Shown: one piece after another, positions 19,671 to 27,460 of the stretch
Layout of the letters: every line of letters starts with the position of its first letter
Numbering within the stretch: position 1 is the stretch's first letter
Assembly: GCF_017488845.2 (NCBI RefSeq)
Contig: NZ_CP083370.1
Location: 2,842,501-2,906,500 of the forward strand
Direction of reading: 5' to 3'
From: Ensifer canadensis
GTDB taxonomy: Bacteria; Pseudomonadota; Alphaproteobacteria; Rhizobiales; Rhizobiaceae
Length of the DNA stretch: 64,000 bases
Translations under genes and position numbers: made by a program
The notes under the pieces: generated by a model
What the model was told of the DNA's origin: nothing
Database searches by the model: none
Seen by the model: the letters and a program-made list of their open reading frames with translations, nothing else

Positions 19671-20210
19671 TCATCCGAGGCGACCGTTTTCGGATTGACC
19701 CGGTCGTGCGATCACGCAAACGACGTCGCTGCGGTCGACCCGATGGGTCCTGACGTTTGCCACGCTCCATCGGCTATCGGCAAGGCGGGCTTCGATCCGG
19801 CTGGAAATGTCTTCGGCACTGCCCGACGGCTCGTCGTCAAAGATCAGCAACCGCCCGTCCGGCTTGAGAACCTGCGCAAGTACCGCCAGTTCGCGCGATG
19901 GATCGCCCCTTGCAAAGACACAGACACGGATGGCGAAAGCAGCATCGAAACGCGCGTCGCCAAAATCCGCTCGCGCCAGCTCAATAGCCTCAAAGTCTGC
20001 CCTGCCGGCCGCGACATAGCTGGCGTTTCGTTGTTTCGCCGCCGCGATCATCTTCGCAGAGCGATCGATCGCAACGATCCGCCCATCGGCCAGTTTCTCG
20101 CAAACGCCCGTAACTGCGACACCGTGACCGCAGCCGATCTCAAGCAGCCAGTCCGATGGTTGCGGTGCGATCATTTCTACTGCCCAACCGATTCTGCCTT
20201 CCGCGTGCAT
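19671..20210 (-). CDS. class I SAM-dependent methyltransferase
   Basis: Second small methyltransferase of the block, 179 residues, not closely similar to its neighbour. The SAM site is LLEIGCGHGVAVTGV (about 22-36) with IVAIDRSAKMI for strand 2 and LKPDGRLLIFDDEPSG for the later motif. The shape recalls UbiE/COQ5-type enzymes, but the protein is short and no substrate can be named. The start is backed by GAGGAGGGGAC directly upstream. It is divergent from the DHFR-fold gene at 20392. Confidence 0.78.
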   Translation of the reverse strand: MHAEGRIGWAVEMIAPQPSDWLLEIGCGHGVAVTGVCEKLADGRIVAIDRSAKMIAAAKQRNASYVAAGRADFEAIELARADFGDARFDAAFAIRVCVFARGDPSRELAVLAQVLKPDGRLLIFDDEPSGSAEDISSRIEARLADSRWSVANVRTHRVDRSDVVCVIARPGQSENGRLG

Positions 20211-20391
20211 GTCCCCTCCTCACGCAAGCCCGCCGTCGAGTGCGGGACGATACCATGATCGGCTTGATGGTCGTCCGGGACTTTCCGATATCAAAATAAA
20301 ACCACTTGCAATATAAAATCAGTTTTGCGATGATCCGCTCATCAACGAACCGTGCCGCAAATAGCGGCAAGGGAGAATGGGAGGAACGACT

Positions 20392-20940
20392 ATGCGCAAG
20401 GTCATCATGTGGGACATGGTCAGTGTCGACGGCTTCTTCGAAGCACCAGGCCATGACATCAGCTGGTTCGTCTTCGAGGACGAACTCGCAGCCTATATCG
20501 GCGAGACCCAGCTTGAGGCCGATACGCTGCTCTTCGGCCGGGTGACCTATGAGATGATGGCGTCTTACTGGCCCGAAGCCGAAGGCGATATCGCCACCTT
20601 CATAAACGGCGTCGAGAAATACGTCTTCTCCCGCTCCCTCAAAAGCACCGACTGGCACAACACCACGCTCGTTACCGGCGACGCGGTCGCCGAAGTCGAA
20701 CACCTGAAGGCGCTTGGGGGTGGTACCATCTTCATTTTCGGCAGCGCCGATTTTGCCGCAGGCCTGGTGGAAAAGGGCCTTGTCGACGAATACCGGCTTG
20801 GCATCAATCCGGTACTGCTCGGCGGCGGCGTGCCTCTGTTCAAATCGTTGCCGACGCGCACCACCCTCAAGCTCACCCACACGCGACCGCTCAAGTCCGG
20901 CGTCGTCATCCTGCATTACCAGCCGCAGCCGGATGTCTGA
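20392..20940 (+). CDS. dihydrofolate reductase family protein (RibD C-terminal-like)
   Basis: NADPH-binding reductase-fold protein of the DHFR/RibD_C family, common in rhizobia and usually not a true folate enzyme. The 182 residues show the family opening [35 protein letters not shown] (about 44-59) and the glycine-rich [25 protein letters not shown] near 107-131. The start at 20392 has GGGAGGA five bases upstream; an ATG 15 bases earlier overlaps that Shine-Dalgarno. Substrate unknown. Confidence 0.83.
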   Translation: MRKVIMWDMVSVDGFFEAPGHDISWFVFEDELAAYIGETQLEADTLLFGRVTYEMMASYWPEAEGDIATFINGVEKYVFSRSLKSTDWHNTTLVTGDAVAEVEHLKALGGGTIFIFGSADFAAGLVEKGLVDEYRLGINPVLLGGGVPLFKSLPTRTTLKLTHTRPLKSGVVILHYQPQPDV

Positions 20941-21053
20941 TCGGGGCGCTCGCCCCGCGGCCGCTCCCAATGCGCTGTTGCGGCCAGGGTCCGCCTCTTG
21001 ACATCCCTGCCCGATCGTCCGACTTCATCAGGCAGAATGAAGGAGACGGCAGC

Positions 21054-21800
21054 ATGAGCGAGACAGCGCGCACGACGATCGACCAGAGCGAAGTAGACCG
21101 CTTTTCGGCCATGGCCGCCGAGTGGTGGGATCCGACGGGAAAGTTCCGGCCGCTGCACAAGTTCAATCCGGTGCGCCTTGCCTATATCCGCGACAGGGTT
21201 GCCGAGCATTTCGGCCGCGATCCGAAGAGCCCGCAGCCGCTGAAGGGCCTGCGCCTGCTCGATATCGGTTGCGGTGGCGGGCTGCTGTCGGAGCCGATGG
21301 CCCGCATGGGCGCTGACGTCGTCGGCGCGGACGCTTCGGAAAAGAATATCGGCATTGCCAAGACCCATGCGGCCGGCAGCGGCGTTAACGTCGATTATCG
21401 GGCCGTGACGGCCGAAGCCCTCACGGAAGCGGGCGAAAGCTTCGACATCGTTCTCAACATGGAAGTGGTCGAGCACGTCGCCGATGTCGATTTCTTCATG
21501 ACCACCTGCGCCCATATGGTTCGCCCCGGCGGCCTGATGTTCGTCGCCACCATCAACCGCACGATGAAGGCGGCGGCATTGGCCATCTTCGCCGCCGAAA
21601 ACGTTCTGCGCTGGCTGCCGCGCGGCACGCATCAATATGAAAAGCTCGTGCGCCCCGAGGAATTGGAAAAACCGCTGGTGGCAAGCGGCCTGGAACTGAC
21701 CGAACGCACCGGCGTATTCTTCAATCCGCTGTCCAACCAGTGGAACCTGTCGAAGGACATGGACGTCAATTACATGATTGTCGCCAAGCGCCCGCTCTAA
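21054..21800 (+). CDS. ubiG: ubiquinone biosynthesis O-methyltransferase UbiG
   Basis: Carries out both O-methylations of ubiquinone synthesis using SAM. The 248 residues include [25 protein letters not shown] (family opening, about 21-45), SAM motif [18 protein letters not shown] (about 68-85), and [18 protein letters not shown] with a typical C-terminus. The start at 21054 follows AAGGAGACGGC. In related genomes it lies close to lysC as I recall; here about 8 kb of other genes separates them. A terminator and a family A repeat follow. Confidence 0.95.
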   Translation: MSETARTTIDQSEVDRFSAMAAEWWDPTGKFRPLHKFNPVRLAYIRDRVAEHFGRDPKSPQPLKGLRLLDIGCGGGLLSEPMARMGADVVGADASEKNIGIAKTHAAGSGVNVDYRAVTAEALTEAGESFDIVLNMEVVEHVADVDFFMTTCAHMVRPGGLMFVATINRTMKAAALAIFAAENVLRWLPRGTHQYEKLVRPEELEKPLVASGLELTERTGVFFNPLSNQWNLSKDMDVNYMIVAKRPL

Positions 21801-21835
21801 CGCAGCCGGCCCTTCGCATCCGCATCAAATCCTAT

Positions 21836-21879
21836 GCAAAGCCCTCCGCCGACGCCGTTCGCCGGGGGGCTTTGCTTTT
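21836..21879 (+). terminator. terminator of ubiG
   Basis: Long imperfect stem GCAAAGCCCTCCG / CGGGGGGCTTTGC with an inner CG pair, followed by TTTTA, 35 bases after the stop. Confidence 0.75.
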
Positions 21880-21880
21880 A

Positions 21881-21996
21881 GCGCTACTGCATAGTTCCTT
21901 AAATCGGATCCGATTTTAAGGACAAAATTATGCAGCAAGTTTAAAACGCTACAGCGTCCTTTGTGCGTCATATTTGACGCACGGCGCTGTAGCGCC
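21881..21996 (-). repeat. rhizobial palindromic repeat, family A copy 3
   Basis: Contains CTGCATAGTTCCTTAAATC paired with a later AAGGA..TATGCAG arm, the core GCTACAGCG, and TGCGTCA-TATT-TGACGCA. It has the two-stem layout of the other family A copies but is more diverged. It ends right at the GNAT stop codon. Confidence 0.75.
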
Positions 21997-22563
21997 TCAA
22001 GCCACCTTCGGCCGCGCCTGCCACTCATGCTGAAGCAGCGCGTAGATGAACTCGTCCCCCCATTGGCCGTTGAACAGGTCGTTCTGGATCAGATGCGCCT
22101 CACGGCGCATGCCGAGCCGCTCGACGACCCCGACGGAACCGGCGTTGAGCGGGTCGAGACGGGCAAAGATCCGGTGGAAGTTCAATTGGAAGAAACCCAG
22201 GTCGAGCACTGCCCGCATCGCTTCGGTGGCATAGCCCTTGCCCGAAAATGCCGGATTGAAGATGTAGCCGGCTTCAGCCTGCCGCGCCGCCTTGCTGGCG
22301 AGCTTCAACAGCACCTCGCCGACAAGCGCGCCATCCTGCCTCCGTTCGACCGCAAAAACCGCGACATCGCCATCCGCATCGAGACGCGGGTCGCTCGCCT
22401 TGGCGAATTTTGCGCGCGCGCCGTCCTCGTCAAGCGGATTGGCATAGAGATAGCGGTAAACCTCCGGCAGCCGGTGATAGGCATGGAACCCGTCGAAATC
22501 CTCAGGCGCAAAATGCCTGATCGTCAGGCGGTCGGTGGAAATGCGAAGGTCGGAAAGATCCAT
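21997..22563 (-). CDS. GNAT family N-acetyltransferase (RimJ/RimL-like)
   Basis: Acetyl-CoA-dependent acetyltransferase of the RimJ/RimL subgroup (Acetyltransf_3), possibly acting on protein N-termini or small amines. The 188 residues open with LRISTDRLTIRHFAPEDFDGFHAYH and carry the acetyl-CoA loop NPAFSGKGYATEAMRAVLDLGF (about 105-126), then NAGSVGVVERLGMRREA. The ATG at 22563 is used; a TTG nine bases upstream is possible. Probably last gene of the leftward comF-grxC-nitrilase-DUF1178 run, though 130 bases separate it from the DUF1178 gene. Confidence 0.85.
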   Translation of the reverse strand: MDLSDLRISTDRLTIRHFAPEDFDGFHAYHRLPEVYRYLYANPLDEDGARAKFAKASDPRLDADGDVAVFAVERRQDGALVGEVLLKLASKAARQAEAGYIFNPAFSGKGYATEAMRAVLDLGFFQLNFHRIFARLDPLNAGSVGVVERLGMRREAHLIQNDLFNGQWGDEFIYALLQHEWQARPKVA

Positions 22564-22692
22564 AGCGCTCAAAATCCCGGATTACAAAGATCCGGAAATG
22601 GGAACCAACGATCTGTTTTTAAAGGGTGTTTGCTAGATTTCGCCTGAGAGCGCTGAAAGTCGGTGGCGCGAGCAGGCATTGCGCTCTGCAGG

Positions 22693-23121
22693 TCAGTTGA
22701 CCTCGTCGGGCAACACCGGCAGTGGCGCGATCGCGATGCCCTCTTCGAGAAGCGCGACAGCCTCTTCCACGGTCGCCTTGCCGATCAGGCCGCGTCCATC
22801 CGTCTCGCCATAGTGGATCTTGCGGGCCTCTTCGGGAAAGCGGTCACCGACATCCTCGGCATTGTCGCGCACCGCCTTGACGAGTTCGCGGATTTTCGCG
22901 ACGGTTTCCTTCTGCGCCTGGTCCATGACCAATGCCCGCGTCGCTTCCTTCTTGCGGGCGGTCGCGACCGACGGTGCCATCAGTTGCTTGGCAACCGACG
23001 TGGAATTGCAGGTGGGACAGGAGACGAGCTTGCGCTCCATCTGGCGGTCGAAATCGTCACTCGACGAGAACCAGCCCTCGAAAGCGTGGCCCTGATCGCA
23101 GGAAAGCGTGTAGCGAATCAA
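22693..23121 (-). CDS. DUF1178 family protein
   Basis: Conserved alphaproteobacterial and betaproteobacterial protein of unknown function, 142 residues. The N-terminus MIRYTLSCDQGHAFEGWFSSS with a later CPTCNS (about 35-40) looks like a small zinc ribbon (C8, C35, C38 and H12 as possible ligands). The C-terminus VGDRFPEEARKIHYGETDGRGLIGKAT is the most conserved block of the family. It overlaps the upstream nitrilase gene by four bases (ATGA), so the two are coupled. No function is claimed. Confidence 0.85.
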   Translation of the reverse strand: MIRYTLSCDQGHAFEGWFSSSDDFDRQMERKLVSCPTCNSTSVAKQLMAPSVATARKKEATRALVMDQAQKETVAKIRELVKAVRDNAEDVGDRFPEEARKIHYGETDGRGLIGKATVEEAVALLEEGIAIAPLPVLPDEVN

Positions 23122-23975
23122 GCGGCAACGCCTCCTTTTCCGGTCGGCAGGACATGATCCAGCCCAAAGCTGCGGGCATTCCTGAGGTTCGGGATCTTGG
23201 CGCGGGCCACATGCACGGCGGCCACGTCTATTTCAGCCAGCACGATCCCCTCGCCGGCAGCACCCGCTGCGGCGAGCACCTTGCCCCAGGGGTCGACGAT
23301 CATCGAATGGCCAAAGGTCTCACGCCCGTCCTCATGCACGCCGCCCTGTGCAGCGGCGATGACGAAGAAGCCGTTTTCGATGGCACGGGCGCGCAGCAGG
23401 ATTTCCCAATGCGCTTCGCCCGTCTGCCGGGTGAAGGCGGCCGGTACCGACATCACCTCTGCGCCTGCAACCGCCTGCTGGCGGAACAGCTCGGGGAAGC
23501 GAACATCGTAGCAGATGGCAAAGCCCAATTTGCCGAAATCGAGGTCGGCAAGGCGTGCCGTGCTGCCCGGGGTGTAAGCAGCGCTCTCGCGCCAGCTTTC
23601 GCCATTGTCGAGATCGACGTCGAACATGTGGATCTTGTCGTAGTCACAGATTTTCACCCCATCCGGACCGAAGAGGAAACCGCGATTGGCGATCTTGCCG
23701 TCGGCAAGGGCAATGGCGGTCGAGCCCACATGCAGATGAATGCCGAGTTCGCCAGCAAGCGCTGCCGCTTCGCGAACGATAATATCGTTTGCCTCGTCCT
23801 TGAGTACGGCCCGCAAGCCGGCACGATCGCGCTGGAGCGCACCCGTCATCTCCGGCGTCTGGACATAGATCGCCCCGTGACCAGCCGCCTCGCGCACCAG
23901 CCGTGCCATCGTCTCGGCGTTTCGTGCCGGATCGACGCCAGAACACATCTGGATGGCGGCAGCCTTGAATGTCAT
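23118..23975 (-). CDS. carbon-nitrogen hydrolase (Nit2/deaminated glutathione amidase-like)
   Basis: Nitrilase-superfamily amidase. The close match in layout is the Nit1/Nit2 group, which hydrolyses deaminated glutathione or omega-amides, a repair task that fits the adjacent glutaredoxin gene. The 285 residues have the catalytic triad: Glu in TPEMTGALQ (about 41), Lys in DYDKIHMFDVDL (about 110) and Cys in GFAICYDVRFPELFR (about 147). The start MTFKAAAIQMCSG at 23975 follows AGGAG; earlier codons lack family resemblance. It overlaps the DUF1178 start. Confidence 0.88.
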   Translation of the reverse strand: MTFKAAAIQMCSGVDPARNAETMARLVREAAGHGAIYVQTPEMTGALQRDRAGLRAVLKDEANDIIVREAAALAGELGIHLHVGSTAIALADGKIANRGFLFGPDGVKICDYDKIHMFDVDLDNGESWRESAAYTPGSTARLADLDFGKLGFAICYDVRFPELFRQQAVAGAEVMSVPAAFTRQTGEAHWEILLRARAIENGFFVIAAAQGGVHEDGRETFGHSMIVDPWGKVLAAAGAAGEGIVLAEIDVAAVHVARAKIPNLRNARSFGLDHVLPTGKGGVAA

Positions 23976-23991
23976 CGCAGTCTGGCTCCTC

Positions 23992-24088
23992 AGGGCATTT
24001 CCCGGAAAGGCACGAAGCAGCTCTCCGTCGGAAATGCGCAAAGCTTATGAGATGGAGCGCTTCGCCACTCCATCCAAAGCGGCAACGG
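23992..24088. repeat. rhizobial palindromic repeat, family C copy 1
   Basis: GGCATTTCCCGGAAAGGC and the arm CGTCGGAAATGCGC pair around AAGCAGCTCTC; a tail GAGATGGAGCG...CCAAAGCGGCAACG follows. The same order (GCATTTCC ... GGAAATGCG ... CCAAAGCGGAAACG) appears at 26172-26277. Confidence 0.65.
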
Positions 24089-24089
24089 T

Positions 24090-24347
24090 CTAGGCGACGA
24101 GCATTTCGTCGAGCTTTCCGGCGCGCTCGAGCGCGTGCAGATCGTCGCAGCCGCCGACATGGATATCGTTGATGAAGATCTGCGGAAATGTGGTTCCGCC
24201 ATGCGATTTCTCGATCATCTTCTGGCGCACCTGCGGATCGTAGGTTGCATCATGCTCGAGGAACGAGACGCCCTTGGTTTCCAGAAGCTTTTTGGCAGCC
24301 GAGCAATAGCCGCAGAACTGACGCGTATAAATAACGACCGAAGCCAT
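24090..24347 (-). CDS. grxC: glutaredoxin 3
   Basis: Small cytoplasmic thiol-disulphide oxidoreductase that uses glutathione to reduce protein disulphides. The 85 residues from MASVVIYTRQFCGYCSAAKKLL contain the CGYC active site at 12-15, TTFPQIFI (cis-Pro, about 53-60) and GGCDDLHALE for glutathione binding. The start is set by TTAGGAAAC before the ATG at 24347; upstream codons are not conserved. It lies 48 bases after comF and 115 bases before the nitrilase gene, with a family C repeat between. Confidence 0.94.
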   Translation of the reverse strand: MASVVIYTRQFCGYCSAAKKLLETKGVSFLEHDATYDPQVRQKMIEKSHGGTTFPQIFINDIHVGGCDDLHALERAGKLDEMLVA

Positions 24348-24394
24348 GTTTCCTAACCGCTCCTTCACCGGCAACGATGCCGGACTTCCATTTG

Positions 24395-25171
24395 TCATAT
24401 AAGACCGGACATGGCTCTTGCAAAGGTTAAAACCGTGACGTGGCCGGCCCCCGCCCGCTTCAGCGCGCGGGTCGCGGCCGAAACGGTGGCGCCGGTGGTA
24501 TAGACATCATCGACGAGAACGATGCGTTTTCCGACGAGACCTTGCTTGCCGCTTTCGGTGACGGCAAAGGCGCCGCGAACATTGTCTTCACGCGCCTTGG
24601 CGCCGAGCCCGACCTGCTTGGTCGTGCGCCTGATCCGGCGAAGCGTTGTCGGCAGGTAGGGCCGCCCGGACAGTGCGGCGACGGAACGGGCAAGCTCTGC
24701 CGCCTGGTTGTATTTGCGCCCCCAGAGCCTGAAGGCATGCAGCGGCACCGGGATGATCGCATCCGCGGAGGCGACGGCACCATCGCTCGCCCGGACCATC
24801 CATTCCGCCATCATCGGAGCAAGATCGGTGCGGTCCCGATATTTCAGCCCATGCACGAGTTCACGCGCGATGCCTTCGTGGATCGCAACGGAGCGCAGGC
24901 GGTCGAACACCGGCGGATCGGCGATCGCCTCGGGCGACACCGTTCCCTCGCCGTGATCATGGGCAAACGGCAGGCCGAGGATTTCGCAGTAGGGCCGCTC
25001 GAGCAGTTGAAGCGTCGACCAGCAGGGCGCACAGACGGCCCGGTGACGACCCATCAGGCGTCCACAACCGCAGCAGACGGGCGGGTATACGACGTCGATG
25101 AGATCAACGCCGATCCGCCGCAGAAAGGCCAGGCAATCCGCCAGGCCAAATTGCCGCTCTTCCCAGTTCAT
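24395..25171 (-). CDS. comF: ComF family phosphoribosyltransferase-like protein
   Basis: ComF-type protein, linked to DNA uptake in competent bacteria and probably to DNA repair elsewhere. The 258 residues begin with a zinc-binding region, VCCGCGRLMGRHRAVCAPCW (about 32-51), and end in a phosphoribosyltransferase fold with the PRPP loop RIVLVDDVYTTGATV (about 217-231). It heads a leftward run comF-grxC-(repeat)-nitrilase-DUF1178. It is divergent from the methyltransferase at 25275, with a family A repeat in the short gap. Confidence 0.9.
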   Translation of the reverse strand: MNWEERQFGLADCLAFLRRIGVDLIDVVYPPVCCGCGRLMGRHRAVCAPCWSTLQLLERPYCEILGLPFAHDHGEGTVSPEAIADPPVFDRLRSVAIHEGIARELVHGLKYRDRTDLAPMMAEWMVRASDGAVASADAIIPVPLHAFRLWGRKYNQAAELARSVAALSGRPYLPTTLRRIRRTTKQVGLGAKAREDNVRGAFAVTESGKQGLVGKRIVLVDDVYTTGATVSAATRALKRAGAGHVTVLTFARAMSGLI

Positions 25172-25206
25172 GAGGTTGACTTTGCCGTCGTGTGGGTTTC
25201 TTTGCA

Positions 25207-25278
25207 GGACGCTGTAGCACTTTGAAATTCTGCATGTTTACTCCCTTAATCGGTTTCGATCCGGGGAAGCAATCATGC
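25207..25278 (+). repeat. rhizobial palindromic repeat, family A copy 4 (partial)
   Basis: Carries the core GACGCTGTAGCACTTTGAAAT, then TCTGCATG...CCCTTAATCGG...CCGGGGAAGCAATCATGC. It lacks the first GC-rich hairpin of the full copies. Its right end includes the start codon of the next gene. Confidence 0.75.
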
Positions 25279-26174
25279 TGCCGGAGCAGAGTACCGTGGA
25301 AATCATCTTTGACCAGAGCCTTGTCGAGGCCCACCGTCGCCGGGCGCTGCGCAATGCCGACCCCAAGGCAGCCTTCCTCCTCGATATCGTCGCACAGGAG
25401 CTGGCCGACCGTGTCAGCGTCGTCGAGCGACAGTTCGACAGGGCTATGGAATTGCACGGCTACACTGGCGCAACAGCCCTTCGGCTTCTGGAAACCGGCA
25501 AGGTCGGAACGGTCGAGCGGGTGGAAACGGATCCAGGCTTCGGCACGACCGCCATGCCGGTCGCGATTGCGCCACTCGAGCGCATCCCGGCCGAGCCCGA
25601 GACACTCAATCTTCTCGTCTCCCCGCTGTCGCTGCATCTCACCAACGACACGCCCGGCGCCTTCATCCAGGCGCGCCGATCGCTGAAGCCGGACGGGTTG
25701 TTCCTGGCAGCTATTCCCGGCAATGGAACGCTGAACGAGTTGCGCGAGGCGTTGCTTGCCGCCGAGGCCGAGCTGACCGGGGGCGCAAGCCCGCGCGTCG
25801 TTCCCTTCGCCGACGTTCGCGACATGGGCGCATTGCTGCAGCGGGCGGGCTTTGCCCTGCCGGTGGCGGACGCAGAGACCTATACGGTGCGCTACGATTC
25901 GCTCTTCGCGCTGATCCGGGATTTGCGGGCGATGGGCATGACCAGCCCGCTTACAGCGCGCAGCCGGACACCCGTGTCCCGGCGCTTTTTCCTGAGGGCT
26001 GCGGAAATCTATGCCGAGCGCTTCTCCGACCCGGACGGCCGCATCCGCGCGACCTTCTCCGTCGTCTACCTCTCAGGCTGGGCACCGCACGAAAGCCAGC
26101 AGAAACCGCTGAAGCCGGGCTCTGCCAAACAGCGGCTGTCGGAGGCTCTTGGGACGAAGGAAAGACCGGTCTAG
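25275..26174 (+). CDS. SAM-dependent methyltransferase, NDUFAF5/BioC-like
   Basis: Methyltransferase-fold protein of the NDUFAF5 type (complex I assembly, arginine hydroxylation in eukaryotes), widespread in alphaproteobacteria; its bacterial role is unproven. The 299 residues open with IIFDQSLVEAHRRRALR, the FD...RRRA pattern of the family. A degenerate SAM region follows (VSVVERQFDRAMELHGYTGA, about 46-65), then LVSPLSLHLTNDTPGAFIQARRSLKPDGLFLAAIPG. The classic GxGxG is weak, so activity is uncertain. The ATG lies inside repeat A4, with GGGGAAG as Shine-Dalgarno. Confidence 0.8.
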   Translation: MLPEQSTVEIIFDQSLVEAHRRRALRNADPKAAFLLDIVAQELADRVSVVERQFDRAMELHGYTGATALRLLETGKVGTVERVETDPGFGTTAMPVAIAPLERIPAEPETLNLLVSPLSLHLTNDTPGAFIQARRSLKPDGLFLAAIPGNGTLNELREALLAAEAELTGGASPRVVPFADVRDMGALLQRAGFALPVADAETYTVRYDSLFALIRDLRAMGMTSPLTARSRTPVSRRFFLRAAEIYAERFSDPDGRIRATFSVVYLSGWAPHESQQKPLKPGSAKQRLSEALGTKERPV

Positions 26175-26277
26175 GAGCATTTCCAGGAAAAGTGCCAGCG
26201 GTTTTCCGCCAGGAAATGCGTAAAAACAAAGAGGTGGCGCGCTCTGCGACCTCGTCCAAAGCGGAAACGCGCTAAGC
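26172..26277. repeat. rhizobial palindromic repeat, family C copy 2
   Basis: GAGCATTTCCAGGAAAAG pairs with CGCCAGGAAATGCG around GCGGTTTTC; then TAAAAACAAAGAG and CCAAAGCGGAAACGCGCTAA. It begins at the methyltransferase stop codon and ends before the pilin gene, whose 3' end it faces. Confidence 0.7.
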
Positions 26278-26294
26278 GTCCGGTCCGATCAACG

Positions 26295-26468
26295 TCAACT
26301 CATTGCGTTCTGGAATGTCGTCGTCAACAGCTCGAAGATGGCCGTAAGCGCTGCCTGTATCTGCTCCATTCCGAGAAGCAGGCTGACAGAAATGATCGCT
26401 GCGATGAGACCGTACTCGATCGCTGTGGCCGCGCTTCTATCGCGAATAAGGCGCTTCAACGTGTCCAT
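26295..26468 (-). CDS. Flp family type IVb pilin
   Basis: Small pilin subunit for tight-adherence (Tad) pili. The 57 residues have a basic N-terminus MDTLKRLIRDRSAATA, the prepilin-type IEYGLIAAIISVSLLLG segment (E18-Y19) and one hydrophobic helix, then a short tail. The GxxxxEY cleavage motif is modified: Ala-Ala-Thr-Ala-Ile precedes EY. No tad assembly genes, prepilin peptidase or cpa genes are in the window, so this is an orphan copy. It lies 74 bases after a small membrane-protein gene on the same strand, a likely operon. Confidence 0.88.
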   Translation of the reverse strand: MDTLKRLIRDRSAATAIEYGLIAAIISVSLLLGMEQIQAALTAIFELLTTTFQNAMS

Positions 26469-26542
26469 AGGTCCCCAGCCCGGTTGGAACTCACTTCCCG
26501 ACCGGCAGACACGCAAGGAACCAGTCCGACGCGCCGCCCGGA

Positions 26543-26821
26543 TCAGCAGCCACTCTTGCTGCCGTCGGCATCGATGATGCAGACCGCACCCGGCATTTCC
26601 TGAAGCACGCTGCGGCGCACGGTATAGCGCTTGGTGGTGCCGTTCGAGGGGATAGAGCCGGTCGAAATATTGTCGTAGTCCACCGGCGTGTTCGCCAGCA
26701 TGCGCTTGTCCGTCTTCGAGGACAGCATCGGTGTCAGGATCAACGTCAGTGCAATCACCGCTGTTCCAAACAGCAGCGACAGATTGAGCGCGCCTGTCCG
26801 GCGGGACTGGCTCGTCGCCAT
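26543..26821 (-). CDS. small single-pass membrane protein upstream of pilin
   Basis: Not recognised. The 92 residues (MATSQSRRTGALNLSLLFGT...) have one transmembrane segment at about 12-32, then a polar region rich in Ser/Thr/Asn and a C-terminal VCIIDADGSKSGC with two cysteines. Orientation is probably N-in, with the C-terminal part in the periplasm. The start at 26821 follows AGGAGAAGGAC, so codons further upstream are ignored. It shares strand and probable transcript with the Flp pilin gene, suggesting a pilus-related or surface role, which is inference. Confidence 0.7.
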   Translation of the reverse strand: MATSQSRRTGALNLSLLFGTAVIALTLILTPMLSSKTDKRMLANTPVDYDNISTGSIPSNGTTKRYTVRRSVLQEMPGAVCIIDADGSKSGC

Positions 26822-27009
26822 GTCCTTCTCCTGAACCGTCCTCCAGAAATCGTCGTCTACCATCCAAGCCTCACAAACGCAGAAGGTGCGGCGAACGGGA
26901 GCATCCTTCCCAAGCTTCGTTTGCCACATTGTCCGAAACCGATACGCCGCTCGCTGAACGTTACGCACCGAAACTGAATTGAAGTTATCTTTGCGGGAGG
27001 GAGATAAAC

Positions 27010-27028
27010 GATCGATTAATAATCGGTC
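27010..27028. promoter_or_regulatory. 19-bp near-perfect palindrome upstream of pilin pair
   Basis: GATCGATTA-A-TAATCGGTC, 8 of 9 arm positions symmetric, about 190 bases upstream of the small membrane-protein start and just past the mutT stop. A candidate operator for the pilin pair; the regulator is unknown. Confidence 0.35.
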
Positions 27029-27043
27029 GGTTTTTGGGTAGGT

Positions 27044-27460
27044 TCAGAGCAAATCCATAAGAAATGGGATGAGCGGCTCATCGGCAGGAGGCATCGGGTA
27101 GTCGCGCAGTGCCTTGGAGCGCACCCATTTGATCGCCTGGCCCTCCCGCCCAATCGCCACGCCTTCATAGCGACGGCAGACATAGAGCGGCATCAGCAGG
27201 TGAAAATCGTCGTAGGTATGGCTGGCAAAGGTCAGCGGCGCCAGGCAGGCAACCTTGGTCTGGATGCCGAGTTCTTCGTCCAGTTCGCGGATCAGCGTTT
27301 CCTCCGGCGTCTCGCCGGGCTCCACCTTGCCGCCGGGAAATTCCCAGAGGCCGGCAAGCGATTTGCCCTCAGGACGCTGCGCCAGCAGGATGCGGCCATC
27401 AGAATCCACCAAGGCGCAAGCCGCGACGAGAACGATCTTCTTTCCGATAGCGTCCATCAT
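27044..27460 (-). CDS. mutT: 8-oxo-dGTP diphosphatase MutT
   Basis: Nudix hydrolase that removes oxidised guanine nucleotides from the pool and prevents A:T to C:G changes. The 138 residues include the full Nudix box GGKVEPGETPEETLIRELDE with EELGI after it (about 43-65), preceded by LAGLWEFP, typical of MutT. The start codon directly follows the upstream GNAT stop (TGA-ATG-ATG), so the genes are translationally linked. Either ATG of the pair could be used. Confidence 0.93.
   Translation of the reverse strand: MMDAIGKKIVLVAACALVDSDGRILLAQRPEGKSLAGLWEFPGGKVEPGETPEETLIRELDEELGIQTKVACLAPLTFASHTYDDFHLLMPLYVCRRYEGVAIGREGQAIKWVRSKALRDYPMPPADEPLIPFLMDLL

Noticed and set aside
24090..24160. Insertion-sequence end near grxC
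   Set aside because: Explained by a family C palindromic repeat; no transposase or target duplication.
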